A stretch of 64,000 nucleotides of DNA from contig NZ_JACDTY010000001.1 of the NCBI RefSeq assembly GCF_013520985.1, positions 186,001 to 250,000 on the forward strand, in the 5' to 3' direction. This DNA comes from Mesorhizobium neociceri (GTDB lineage: Bacteria > Pseudomonadota > Alphaproteobacteria > Rhizobiales > Rhizobiaceae). The notes under the pieces are model-generated. The model saw only the letters and a program-made list of their open reading frames with translations. It did not search any database and was not told the origin of the DNA. How positions within the stretch are numbered: the first letter of the stretch is position 1; the number at the start of each line of letters is the position of its first letter. Positions 9,431 through 17,844 of this stretch are shown piece by piece. A program made the translations under genes and the position numbers.

Positions 9431-10267
9431 ATGATCATCGACACCCATCTGCACCTGATCGATCTGTCGGCGTTGCACTATCCCTGGCTCGGCGGCGCGC
9501 CGGCACTCAACCGCGATTTTTCGCATACGGAATATGCGACGCAGGCGCGCCGCGCCGGCATCGAGGCGGCCTTGCACATGGAGGTCGATGTCGACCAGGC
9601 CGACATTCAGGCGGAGACCAGCCACGTGAAGGCACAGTCGCTGGAGCAGGGCAGTCTGCTGCGCGGCGCGATCGCCTCATGCCGTCCGGAAGAGGCCGGC
9701 TTTGCCGCCTATCTCGAGCGCCAGCAGGCCGATCCCTTCGTCAAAGGGTTTCGCCGCGTGCTGCACGTCATGCCCGACGAGCTTTCGGAAAGCGCGCTGT
9801 TTCGCGAGAACATCAAACGACTTGCCGGCACCGGCCTGACCTTCGACCTCGTCGTCCTGCCGCATCAGATCCCGCGCGCGATTGCGCTCGTGGATCTCGC
9901 GCCCGATGTGCAGTTCGTGCTCGACCATTGCGGCGTGCCCGATATCAAGGGCAATGCGGAGCACCCATGGCGCGAACACATGGCCGAGATTGCGCGACGC
10001 CCGAATGTCATCGGCAAAATTTCGGGCGTGGTCGCCTATGCGGATTCCGGCTCATGGACGGTCGAAAGCTTGCGTCCCTATGTCGAACACACGATCGGGT
10101 TTTTCGGCTGGGACCGCGTGGTCTGGGGCAGCGACTGGCCGGTGTGCACGCTTGGCGGCGGGCTTGCGACCTGGGTGGCGGCGACGCATGCGCTGATCGG
10201 GGGTGCCAGTGCCGACGAGCGGACGAAGCTGCTTTCAGGCAATGCCAAGCGGATGTGGAAACTGTAG
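9431..10267 (+). CDS. TIM-barrel amidohydrolase, L-fuconolactonase-like (COG3618)
   Basis: 278-residue metal-dependent hydrolase of amidohydrolase family 2. Metal and active-site motifs visible are DTHLHL near the N-terminus, LDHCGVPDIKG in the middle and WGSDWPV near the end. The family includes L-fucono-, L-rhamnono- and 4-sulfolactonases. It follows the IclR gene by 67 nt in the same direction; the RBS is GAGGA upstream of the ATG. With the mutarotase and the enolase-type dehydratase across the divergent promoter, a sugar-lactonase role is likely. Confidence 0.88.
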   Translation: MIIDTHLHLIDLSALHYPWLGGAPALNRDFSHTEYATQARRAGIEAALHMEVDVDQADIQAETSHVKAQSLEQGSLLRGAIASCRPEEAGFAAYLERQQADPFVKGFRRVLHVMPDELSESALFRENIKRLAGTGLTFDLVVLPHQIPRAIALVDLAPDVQFVLDHCGVPDIKGNAEHPWREHMAEIARRPNVIGKISGVVAYADSGSWTVESLRPYVEHTIGFFGWDRVVWGSDWPVCTLGGGLATWVAATHALIGGASADERTKLLSGNAKRMWKL

Positions 10268-10280
10268 CGGTAGTCGGACG

Positions 10281-10302
10281 GCGCTCGCCCGTTGGCGAGC
10301 GC
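10281..10302. terminator. Stem-loop between convergent genes
   Basis: A perfect 9-bp GC-rich stem (GCGCTCGCC / GGCGAGCGC) with a 4-nt loop lies between the ends of the amidohydrolase gene and the solute-binding-like gene. There is no poly-T tract, so a bidirectional terminator is likely but not proven. Confidence 0.5.
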
Positions 10303-10318
10303 ATCTCTGCCTCTGGGT

Positions 10319-11482
10319 TCAGGCTCCTCCATCGGTAGCGCCGGGCGCCGGACTACCCTCCCGGAACAGATGATTCAGATCGGCAACGACCTGGCCGGGC
10401 CGATGCCCTGACGTCAGGCCGGCGACAATGCGGTCGGATGCTTTCTGCTGGAACGCCATGTAGCCGTCATGGCGTGGCCGCACCCATGCGCCTTCCAGCG
10501 TCGCGCGCGTGTCGCTGTAGAAATTCCCGGTCGCGGCGTTGACGCTCTGGTCTTCCCAGGCAGCAGCGTGGCCGGGCTGGCCGCCGGCAGCGGCATAGGG
10601 ACCGCGCTGGACGTCGCCGCTGGCAACCCAGTAGGCGAAGTCGATGGCGGCGTCCTTGGCCTTGGAGAAGGCCGATACGGCTATGCCGGTTCCGCCAAGC
10701 GCCGAGCCGATTGGACCGTTTGAGCCAACGACCGGAATGTCGGCGAAGGCTAGGCGATGCGCGCGAAAGCCTGATATCGCATAGGAGACATAGCCGTAAA
10801 TCAGCGGCGCGCAGACGATGCGGGAGTTGGCCTCAGCCATGCGTTCGGAAACGGCGATCGGATCCATCTCGAAGCAGGTGGGATCGACCAGCGCCGCGAT
10901 CTCGCGCATCGCCTCGAAGACTTTGCCGCCGGTCTCGATGTCGATGAGATCGTGGGATGGATCAGTCCCACAGGCGTGACCGAGATTGCCGGCCAGCGTG
11001 TAGAAAGTCATCAGGGAATGGGGCGGCCGCAGCGGCAGCAGCACGCGGCCTTGCCGGGCGAGGTCGAGCACCTCGCTCCAGCGCGTCGGCGGCGTATCGA
11101 GCGCATCGGGCCGCCAGGCCTGCACTTGCGTCGCCGCATCGATGGGGAAGGCCCATTGCCGGCTTTGCCAGTTGTAGCTCGGATAGGATTGGCCGACGCT
11201 GCCCGAAGCAAGCGCTGCACGCTCCGTCTCGCGACCGGCGATATCGAGCGGGGCTAGGCAGCGCTCCGCGGTGATCTGGCCGACATGCGGATGATCGATG
11301 ACGATCAAATCATAGGCGCGCGCCAGTTCCTCGACCGGGAAGGATTCGAAATCCTGCAGCGAGCGCTTGTCCCACTCGATGGCGACGCCGGTCTTCTGCT
11401 CCCACAGCGCCGAACAGGCGACCATCGGATCGTAGCCGCGCGGATGGCTCCAGGTCATGCCGCGGAGCGTCGCCTGGCTCAC
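10319..11482 (-). CDS. Solute-binding-protein-fold protein without signal peptide (family 1)
   Basis: 387 residues with the fold of extracellular solute-binding family 1 (segments LRGMTWSHPRGYDPMV, KRSLQDFESFPVEELA, LIVIDHP, GTGIAVSAFSKAKDAAIDF). There is no signal peptide or lipobox at the N-terminus (VSQATLRGMTW). The GTG start overlaps the stop of the CoA-transferase gene (GTGA), so the pair is translationally coupled. No permease or ATPase accompanies it. It is therefore probably a cytoplasmic ligand-binding protein, or depends on an unusual export route; its function is unknown. Confidence 0.8.
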   Translation of the reverse strand: MSQATLRGMTWSHPRGYDPMVACSALWEQKTGVAIEWDKRSLQDFESFPVEELARAYDLIVIDHPHVGQITAERCLAPLDIAGRETERAALASGSVGQSYPSYNWQSRQWAFPIDAATQVQAWRPDALDTPPTRWSEVLDLARQGRVLLPLRPPHSLMTFYTLAGNLGHACGTDPSHDLIDIETGGKVFEAMREIAALVDPTCFEMDPIAVSERMAEANSRIVCAPLIYGYVSYAISGFRAHRLAFADIPVVGSNGPIGSALGGTGIAVSAFSKAKDAAIDFAYWVASGDVQRGPYAAAGGQPGHAAAWEDQSVNAATGNFYSDTRATLEGAWVRPRHDGYMAFQQKASDRIVAGLTSGHRPGQVVADLNHLFREGSPAPGATDGGA

Positions 11483-12633
11483 AGGTCGAACTCCGCGCGG
11501 ATTGCGGCACTGTGCTCGCCGATGCGCGGTGCTGCTCGATCGACCTTGGCCCTGACGCCGTCGACCCTGAGCGGCGAACTGGTGGTGAGGATCGAGACGT
11601 CGTCCTCGCGCGTCACCGTCTGCAGCATGTCGAGCGACTGAAAGCCTTCGCTGGCCAGCATCTCGGGCCAGGTCAGCACCTTGGCGCACCAGATGTCAGC
11701 GGGCTCGAGAATGGCCAGCCATTCGTCGATGGTCTTCGTGGAGATTCTCTGCGCGATGATCGCCTTGATGTCGTCGCGTGCGGTGAACCAGGAGGCCGGC
11801 TTATCGCGGTAGGGGGCGAGCGCATCGAGCGACAGAAGATCGGCCAGTTTCGGGATCGGCGTCATGGCGATGGCGAGATAGCCGTCCTTGGCCGGATACA
11901 CACCATAAGGCGCTGAGAGATAGGCGTGCGCGCTGCGGAAGCTGGAGCGGCGCGGCAAGCGGCGGCCATCGTTTAGATGGGTGGTCAGCACTTCGAACTG
12001 GAAGTCGACCAGAGCTTCCAGCAGGCTGGTTTCGATATGGCTGCCCTGGCCGGTGACGCCACGCCGCACCAGGGCGGCGAGAATGCCTTGCGCGCAGGCG
12101 GCGCCCGCCAGCATGTCGCCGATGGCGAGGCCGAACGGCACCGGCCCCTGGTCCTCGTCGCCGTTCAGCCACATCACGCCCGAGCGCGACTGCGCCAGCA
12201 GATCCTGGCCCGGCCGTTTGACCCAGGGACCTTCTTCGCCATAGCCGCTGATCGAGGCGTAGACGAGCCGAGGATTGATCTTGCGCACGGACTCATAGTC
12301 GAGGCCGAGCCGCTCGATGACGCCTGGCCGGAAATTCTGGATCAGCACATCGGCCTTGGCCAGCAGCCCGCGCAACACCTTCAGATCGGCCTCGTTCTTG
12401 AGGTCGGTAGCGAAACTTTCCTTAGCGCGGTTGATGGCATGGAAGATGGTGGAATCGCCGCCAATCTCGGTGTCGCTGAGATAGAGCCGCCGCGACAGGT
12501 CGCCGCCATCCGGACGTTCGACCTTGATGACGCGGGCGCCGAGATCGAGCAGCCGCAGCGAGCAGTAGGGCCCGGACAGGAATTGGCTCATGTCGACGAC
12601 GGTCAGACCGGCAAGCGGCAATTCGGCTGCCAT
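11479..12633 (-). CDS. Class III CoA-transferase (CaiB/BaiF family)
   Basis: 384-residue family III acyl-CoA transferase, moving CoA between carboxylic acids in the cytoplasm. The N-terminal signature (LAGLTVVDMSQFLSGPYCSL) is followed by LGARVIKVERPDGGD and the catalytic-Asp region (GDMLAGAACAQGILAAL). The ATG at 12633 is preferred: GGAG lies 8 nt upstream, whereas the ATG at 12639, which overlaps the MaoC stop, is only 2 nt from the same site. It lies between a MaoC hydratase and a solute-binding-like protein in one operon, which suggests activation of a carboxylic acid before hydration. Confidence 0.9.
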   Translation of the reverse strand: MAAELPLAGLTVVDMSQFLSGPYCSLRLLDLGARVIKVERPDGGDLSRRLYLSDTEIGGDSTIFHAINRAKESFATDLKNEADLKVLRGLLAKADVLIQNFRPGVIERLGLDYESVRKINPRLVYASISGYGEEGPWVKRPGQDLLAQSRSGVMWLNGDEDQGPVPFGLAIGDMLAGAACAQGILAALVRRGVTGQGSHIETSLLEALVDFQFEVLTTHLNDGRRLPRRSSFRSAHAYLSAPYGVYPAKDGYLAIAMTPIPKLADLLSLDALAPYRDKPASWFTARDDIKAIIAQRISTKTIDEWLAILEPADIWCAKVLTWPEMLASEGFQSLDMLQTVTREDDVSILTTSSPLRVDGVRAKVDRAAPRIGEHSAAIRAEFDL

Positions 12634-12635
12634 CG

Positions 12636-13187
12636 TCATTTCTCCGTCTTGCCGACGAAATCGGCGGGGTTGCGGTACTTCACCGTCTGCAGGTGCTCGC
12701 AATACAAAACGAGCTCGCCTTCACCCTTGAACACTTCGTAGCTGGCACGGATCAGCCCCATCTCCTTGTAGCGCGGTTTCTTGTCGAGGTTGGAGCGGAT
12801 CGAATAGATCGTGTCACCAATGAAGACAGGTTTTATGAAACGGAGCTTGTCGTAGCCGTAGGAAAAGGCGTTGACGCAGTTGGTGGCGACGAGGCCGAGA
12901 CCGGCCGAAAAGACGAAGGCGCCGGCGATCAGCCGCTTGCCGAAAATGCCTTCCGTCTCGGCAAACATCTGGTCCTGCACATAAGGGTGGATGTCGAGCA
13001 CCAGCGTGTTGAAGAGATGGCTGTCGCCCTCGGCCATGGTGCGGCGCAACGAGCGGATTTTCTGGCCGACCGGCCAGTCCTCATAGAACCAGTTCTCGGC
13101 GTTCCAGACCGGAAGATCGGCGTGATCCCTGGGCATGTTGGCAGGGTGCGTCGATGCTACGCAAACGGTCGGTGCAAACCCAGTCAT
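12636..13187 (-). CDS. MaoC-family dehydratase/hydratase (paralogue of the 1114-1566 gene)
   Basis: 183-residue hot-dog-fold protein ([12 protein letters not shown], then [20 protein letters not shown] and [20 protein letters not shown]). It heads the operon MaoC, CoA-transferase, solute-binding-like protein. The start is uncertain: ATG 13187 has a weak GGGA upstream, while ATG 13136 (MPRDHADLP) is closer to the family N-terminus. The strong resemblance to the protein at 1114-1566, and single-domain size, allow a heteromeric hydratase. Substrate unknown. Confidence 0.83.
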   Translation of the reverse strand: MTGFAPTVCVASTHPANMPRDHADLPVWNAENWFYEDWPVGQKIRSLRRTMAEGDSHLFNTLVLDIHPYVQDQMFAETEGIFGKRLIAGAFVFSAGLGLVATNCVNAFSYGYDKLRFIKPVFIGDTIYSIRSNLDKKPRYKEMGLIRASYEVFKGEGELVLYCEHLQTVKYRNPADFVGKTEK

Positions 13188-13275
13188 GGCGCGATCCCAT
13201 GAACGGACAAAGCATCCGTCCGGGCGCGCCGCGGACCCGCTGATTGCATGATCGATCCTCCCGCCAATCTTCTTT

Positions 13276-13294
13276 TGTGAATAGTATTTTCACA
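13276..13294. promoter_or_regulatory. Palindromic operator candidate TGTGAA-N7-TTCACA
   Basis: A perfect 6-bp inverted repeat with a 7-nt spacer sits in an AT-rich patch about 90 nt upstream of the MaoC/CoA-transferase operon. Such symmetry is typical for a dimeric repressor site. No second copy was noticed in the window. Confidence 0.5.
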
Positions 13295-13336
13295 TATGGG
13301 GTCGTGTTGCAAGCGTGAACAGGCGGCTTGGCAGCC

Positions 13337-14122
13337 TTACTTCACGCCGATGCCGGCGGTCAGGCCGCCATCGATCCGGTAGTCGGCGCCGGTGCAGAAG
13401 CCGGCCTTCGACGAGCACAGGAAGGCAATGAGTTCCGCCACCTCTTCCGGTTCGCCGATGCGGCCAAGCGGATGCGCCGCGCCGAAGCGTCTGTAGGCCT
13501 CTTCGACATCGGCATCGCTGCCACTGTCGCCGCGCGCGGCCTTTTCCAGGATCGGCGTGCGGATCGAGCCCGGGCTCACCGAGTTCACTCGGATGCCGGC
13601 TGAGGCATAGTCGAGCGCCAGCGAGCGGGTCAGCGTGTGGATGGCGCCCTTGGTCGTGGCGTAGGCGGCGACGTTCTGCTGGCAGGCAAAGCCCTGCACC
13701 GAAGCGACGTTGACGATGGCGCCGCCGCCGCGCTTGATTATTTCCGGAATGCCGAAATGCGCCGTCAGATAGATCGAGCCGACATTGACCGTCATCGTCC
13801 GGTTCCAGGTTTCCCAGTCGGTCGTCGTCGCGGTTCCATAGGGGTGGACGGCGGCCGAATTGACGATGACGTCGAGGCCACCGAATTTCGCCACGCCGGC
13901 CGCCACCGCGTCGCGCACCTGGTCGGAGACGGAGACGTCGGTGTCAATGACCAACGCTTTGGCGCCGGCGCTTTCCAGTTGCGCTTTCATCGCCGCATTG
14001 GCGGCGCGGTCGATGCCGCAGGCGATGATTGCAGCGCCGCCGGCCGCAAGGCGCTTGGCGCTCGCCAGACCAATGCCGGTCGTACCCGTCACCAGGGCCA
14101 CCTTGCCGTCGAAATCCGTCAT
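13337..14122 (-). CDS. Short-chain dehydrogenase/reductase
   Basis: 261-residue classical SDR. It has the cofactor motif TGTTGIG near residue 12, the structural NSAA motif (normally NNAG), the active-site Ser in NVASVQG, the YATTK catalytic Tyr/Lys motif, and VSPGSIRTP. It probably oxidises a sugar or a 2-keto-3-deoxy acid with NAD(P)+. It is the last minus-strand gene before uxuA, which diverges from it across 83 nt. In known L-fucose pathways an SDR acts both as sugar dehydrogenase and as keto-deoxy-fuconate dehydrogenase, so either role would fit. Confidence 0.9.
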   Translation of the reverse strand: MTDFDGKVALVTGTTGIGLASAKRLAAGGAAIIACGIDRAANAAMKAQLESAGAKALVIDTDVSVSDQVRDAVAAGVAKFGGLDVIVNSAAVHPYGTATTTDWETWNRTMTVNVGSIYLTAHFGIPEIIKRGGGAIVNVASVQGFACQQNVAAYATTKGAIHTLTRSLALDYASAGIRVNSVSPGSIRTPILEKAARGDSGSDADVEEAYRRFGAAHPLGRIGEPEEVAELIAFLCSSKAGFCTGADYRIDGGLTAGIGVK

Positions 14123-14205
14123 TTCTAAAAACTCCTTCCTTTTCTATCGACTCCCGTCGCGGTCCAACAATAAGTTGCCAACCTCTCGCAGAAGGAAAGC
14201 CGAAA

Positions 14206-15390
14206 ATGGAACAATGCTGGCGCTGGTATGGACCCGACGATCCGGTGACGCTCGATCATGTCAAGCAGGCTGGCGCCACCGGCGTGGTCTCGGCACTTCA
14301 CCACATCTATGACGGCAGGGCGTGGCCTGAAGCCGAAGTGCTGGAGCGCAAGCGCATCATCGAGGAAGCCGGACTGACCTGGTCGGTCGTCGAGAGCATC
14401 CCGGTTCACAATTCGTTCAAGATCGGCGCGCCGGAACGCGAGCGCTATGCCGGCTACTATCGCGACTCAATCCGCGCGCTGGCTAGGGCCGGCATCGCCA
14501 CAGTCTGCTACAATTTCATGCCGGTGGTCGACTGGACCCGCACCGACCTTGCCTACCGGCTGCCGACGACGGGTTATGCCCTGCGTTTCGATGCGATCGA
14601 TTTCGCCGCCTACGATCTGTTCGTGCTGAAGCGCAAAGACGGCGCTGACAGCTACACGCCGGCGCGCATTGCCGAGGCGGAGAAGCGGCTCAAGGAGTTG
14701 CCGCCCGAGAAGATCGACCAGATCGAGCGCAACCTCATCGCCGGCCTGCCGGCGACCGAGCGCAAATATGATCGCGAGAGTTTTCGCGAGGCCTTGGCGG
14801 ACTATGAGGGGATCGGGCCGAAGGAGCTGCGCGACAACCTTGCCTGGTTCCTGCGCGAGATCATTCCAGTGGCGGAAGAGGAGGGGGTGCGCATGTGCAT
14901 TCACCCCGACGATCCGCCCTTCTCGCTCTACGGCCTGCCGCGCGTCGTTTCGACCGCTGAGGATGCGCGTTTCATCTTGAGTGCCGTCGACAGCCAGGCC
15001 AATGGGCTGACGTTCTGCACCGGCTCCTACGGCACGCGTGCCGACAACGACATCGTCGCCATGGTCAAGGAATTCGCCGACCGCATCCATTTCGCCCATC
15101 TGCGCAACATCACCATCGAGAAGGACGGCTCGTTCTACGAGGCCGAGCATCTCGAGGGCGGCACCGACATGGCGCATGTCATTCTGGCGCTGATGCAGGA
15201 GGAGGCACGCCGCCACAGAGAAGGCCGCGCCGACTGGCAAATCCCGATGCGGCCGGACCATGGCCATCTGCTCGCCGACGATATCGGCAAGACAAGGATC
15301 AATCCCGGCTACTCGCTGATCGGCCGCCTGAAAGGCCTCGCCGAACTGCGCGGCATCATGCGCGCCGTGGAGACATTCGGGCTGGCTTGA
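14206..15390 (+). CDS. uxuA: Mannonate dehydratase
   Basis: 394-residue UxuA-family TIM-barrel enzyme converting D-mannonate to 2-keto-3-deoxy-D-gluconate (hexuronate catabolism). It starts [16 protein letters not shown], with the family motifs [12 protein letters not shown], the metal-binding [27 protein letters not shown] and the C-terminal MRPDHGH. AAGGA lies upstream of the ATG. The last 129 bp plus 2 nt are repeated at 24505-24635, so this copy appears to be the intact parent of a duplicated 3' end. A hairpin follows the stop. Confidence 0.95.
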   Translation: MEQCWRWYGPDDPVTLDHVKQAGATGVVSALHHIYDGRAWPEAEVLERKRIIEEAGLTWSVVESIPVHNSFKIGAPERERYAGYYRDSIRALARAGIATVCYNFMPVVDWTRTDLAYRLPTTGYALRFDAIDFAAYDLFVLKRKDGADSYTPARIAEAEKRLKELPPEKIDQIERNLIAGLPATERKYDRESFREALADYEGIGPKELRDNLAWFLREIIPVAEEEGVRMCIHPDDPPFSLYGLPRVVSTAEDARFILSAVDSQANGLTFCTGSYGTRADNDIVAMVKEFADRIHFAHLRNITIEKDGSFYEAEHLEGGTDMAHVILALMQEEARRHREGRADWQIPMRPDHGHLLADDIGKTRINPGYSLIGRLKGLAELRGIMRAVETFGLA

Positions 15391-15392
15391 AG
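15262..15392 (+). repeat. 131-bp direct repeat, copy 1 (3' end of intact uxuA)
   Basis: The last 129 bp of uxuA and 2 nt beyond the stop recur at 24505-24635 in the same orientation with two single-base differences. The copies bound a 9.2-kb segment. Confidence 0.95.
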
Positions 15393-15411
15393 CCATCTGG
15401 AAGCGGCCCGG

Positions 15412-15437
15412 CCGGCGCCTGGCAGAACAGGCGCCGG
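15412..15437. terminator. Stem-loop after uxuA
   Basis: A perfect 10-bp GC-rich stem (CCGGCGCCTG / CAGGCGCCGG) with a 6-nt loop lies between the convergent uxuA and methyltransferase genes. It lacks a T-tract but is well placed as a bidirectional terminator. Confidence 0.55.
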
Positions 15438-15453
15438 AGCATCCTCACCGCAG

Positions 15454-16992
15454 CTAGACGACCTTGAGGGCCTGCAGCATGGGGCGGGTCCGGGTCAGGA
15501 ACCTGTTTGCGAGCCGGCTGAACTCCTTGATGTTTTCTTCCCTCGACTCAACGCGCGTCCCTTCTCTCAGCAGCCGCTCGCCGACGCCGTCGAGGAAGTC
15601 CCAGACGAAAGTCGCCAGCTCGGCGGCGCTCGTCCTGCCCCGATCCATGGCCAGAATGAAGAGCTGGCAGATGTGCGGGATGAAAATGCCACCGCCGGTG
15701 ATTGGAGAGGCGAGGTAGGAGAGGTCGGTGCTTGTCAGCGCCTGCCCGCAAATGTGCCGATTGAGTGCGTGGCAGCTTTCGATCGTTTTCTCGCTCGGCG
15801 TTTGCGCCGGGCTGACGAAGCCGGCGCCGGTGAGCACCATCAGCACCTCGATGACGATGTTCACTTTCATTCCGGCGAGCTTTGGACTGGCCATCAGCTC
15901 GTCAATGCGTTTGGGCCTGTAGCAATGCTCGGACAGAACATCGATCACCGGATCATAGATCTTTTCCGGCAGCTCGACTTCGCCCAGTGCGCCGGCTATC
16001 GTCTTCGGGATGTCTTCATGACAGACCGTCAGCACGAAGGGCTGCGCGCGCCATGCCTCGCGCTGCTTGGCGCCGGCAAGCGGGATCGCGCCTTTGACGA
16101 ATACGTCGCAGCGAAAGCGCTGGTTGACCAGATAGTCCCGCACCGTTTCGCGCAGCAGAGGATGTCCGATCCCGCCCAGAAATTTGCGCCCGTCCTCGGT
16201 CAGATGCATGCCGTCAATCCTGTCCAGCAGGCGCGCGGGTCCGACGAAACTGAGTTTGGCTTCCTCGAGGCTGCGGGCCATGTCGGAGACGTGGACCAGA
16301 TGCCAGTCCGCGCCGAGATATTCGTGGCCGATGTAATTCGCGCTCTGTTTCGACAGGCGCTCGAGCTGGTGGGCCGCGGACGGATTTTCGCGAAAATAGA
16401 CCGATCCGTTCTTGAGCACGTCGGCCGAGAATTTGATGGCGCCTTCGATCGTGCCTTCGGGGCCCGCCATCTGGCCGCCGCCATAGTCGCCGTAAAGCGT
16501 CATCAGCTGGCGCACAGGAATGGCGGGAGCCCATCCGGGCAGGCAGTTGTAGCTGACATAGACAAGGCCGCTGACGCGCAGCTTTCGCCTGATGAGATCG
16601 AGGATCGTCTTGCGGTTGGCCTCGGAAACCCAGCTCCAGATGCCATGCAGGGCGATAATGTCGAAATCCGGCAGATCGGTGCGGGCAGCAAACTCCTCGA
16701 ATGAGTCATCGAACAGATGCAGATCTACGCCGGAGGCCTCTGCCAGCTCTCGCGCATACGCCGCTTGTCCCGGGTTGAAGTCGGTTCCCCAGAACTGTCC
16801 GCCGTTGGCCGCCGCGTGGATGTTGACGGAAAGCCCCTGACCGAACCCCAGTTCCAGATAGACGGGCTGGTCCCGCAGCTGCGCTTCGATGCCGCCGCAC
16901 AGGCAAGCCATGCGCAGCAGCGCCGGAGCCATCTGCCGGTAGTAGCCATGCGTGTAATTGAGCTCGGTATAATACCCGTATGACCAATTCAT
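15454..16992 (-). CDS. Class I SAM-dependent methyltransferase with methyltransferase regulatory domain
   Basis: 512 residues starting MNWSYGYYTELNYTHGYY. The N-terminal half is a class I methyltransferase: SAM motif I is YLELGFGQGLSVNIHAAANG, followed by GTDFNP, and motif IV region DFDIIALHGIWSWV. The middle and C-terminal parts resemble the methyltransferase regulatory domain (PF10119 type) and a following winged-helix-like region. The longer open frame upstream overlaps the DedA gene and is not family-like. Substrate unknown; related genes are often near surface-polysaccharide loci. It is the first gene inside the repeat-bounded segment. Confidence 0.85.
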   Translation of the reverse strand: MNWSYGYYTELNYTHGYYRQMAPALLRMACLCGGIEAQLRDQPVYLELGFGQGLSVNIHAAANGGQFWGTDFNPGQAAYARELAEASGVDLHLFDDSFEEFAARTDLPDFDIIALHGIWSWVSEANRKTILDLIRRKLRVSGLVYVSYNCLPGWAPAIPVRQLMTLYGDYGGGQMAGPEGTIEGAIKFSADVLKNGSVYFRENPSAAHQLERLSKQSANYIGHEYLGADWHLVHVSDMARSLEEAKLSFVGPARLLDRIDGMHLTEDGRKFLGGIGHPLLRETVRDYLVNQRFRCDVFVKGAIPLAGAKQREAWRAQPFVLTVCHEDIPKTIAGALGEVELPEKIYDPVIDVLSEHCYRPKRIDELMASPKLAGMKVNIVIEVLMVLTGAGFVSPAQTPSEKTIESCHALNRHICGQALTSTDLSYLASPITGGGIFIPHICQLFILAMDRGRTSAAELATFVWDFLDGVGERLLREGTRVESREENIKEFSRLANRFLTRTRPMLQALKVV

Positions 16993-17035
16993 CGGGCGTG
17001 CTCCGTGTGATCGCACAGGCGCCCGGAGCCCGGGT

Positions 17036-17653
17036 TCAGGACGCATTGCTTCGCCACCTGGCCGCAGCAAGGACGATGAGCAAGGCTGCGACTTCGATCG
17101 TCAGCAGCGCGGTGAACAATCCCGTGCCGACCTGCGGCGCCGACCAGCCCTGCCGGCGCAGGAAATAGCCGGCCGCGGCCAGCGGCACGATCCAGCATTG
17201 GGCGCCGATCGCGGTCGCGGCGAGGAAGGGCAGCAACGGCAGCCTGAGCACACCGGCCGGCAAGGCCTGGAAGATGCGGACCGTCGGCACCAGCTGACCC
17301 GCAACCGTGATGCCGAAGGGCCGGCCCCGATAGGACGCCGCGATGCGGTCATACAAAGCGACCTTCAACAGCACCGAGGGACCGTAGCGGACGACCATGC
17401 CGCGGATGCGGTGCGGACCGCCCAGAGCGCCGACAAGATACCAGCCGGCGGCGCCCGCGACGGAGCCGATCGTCGCAATGAGACAGCGCAGCAGAAGGTC
17501 GATGCCGTCGGCTGCGCCCATGCCAATGGCGGGAAACAGCACGTAAGACGGCAGCAGCGGCATGAACTTTTCGACAAACGACGCCAGCAACACACTCGGA
17601 AGATCCACAGCGTCGAGCAGCCGCTCCAGGGTCTGGTTGAGATACGCCTTCAT
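17036..17653 (-). CDS. DedA/VTT-domain membrane protein
   Basis: 205-residue inner-membrane protein with about five hydrophobic segments and DedA-like features: FVEKFMPLLPSYVLFPAIG near the N-terminus, GSVAGAAGWYLVGALGG, and the R-containing amphipathic segment LVPTVRIFQALPAGVLRLPL. DedA proteins translocate lipids or support proton-motive force and envelope integrity. It precedes the methyltransferase gene by 43 nt on the same strand, probably in one transcript. The specific ligand is unknown. Confidence 0.82.
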   Translation of the reverse strand: MKAYLNQTLERLLDAVDLPSVLLASFVEKFMPLLPSYVLFPAIGMGAADGIDLLLRCLIATIGSVAGAAGWYLVGALGGPHRIRGMVVRYGPSVLLKVALYDRIAASYRGRPFGITVAGQLVPTVRIFQALPAGVLRLPLLPFLAATAIGAQCWIVPLAAAGYFLRRQGWSAPQVGTGLFTALLTIEVAALLIVLAAARWRSNAS

Positions 17654-17844
17654 TCAGCAGCGGCGCCCGTTGTCGCCGTCAGGCGCAAAGCGGCTAATGC
17701 CCGGCAAGGTGTGGCGCGAAACTGGCGGGATCATTTTCATCTCAGGTCTTTCTTGAAAGGCATGGCAGTCAAGAAAGCCGCGGATTGTTTCCGGAGAATT
17801 TCCGATCTCGGCGTGGCGCATACCGCGCCTCAAAAAGTGCCCCG

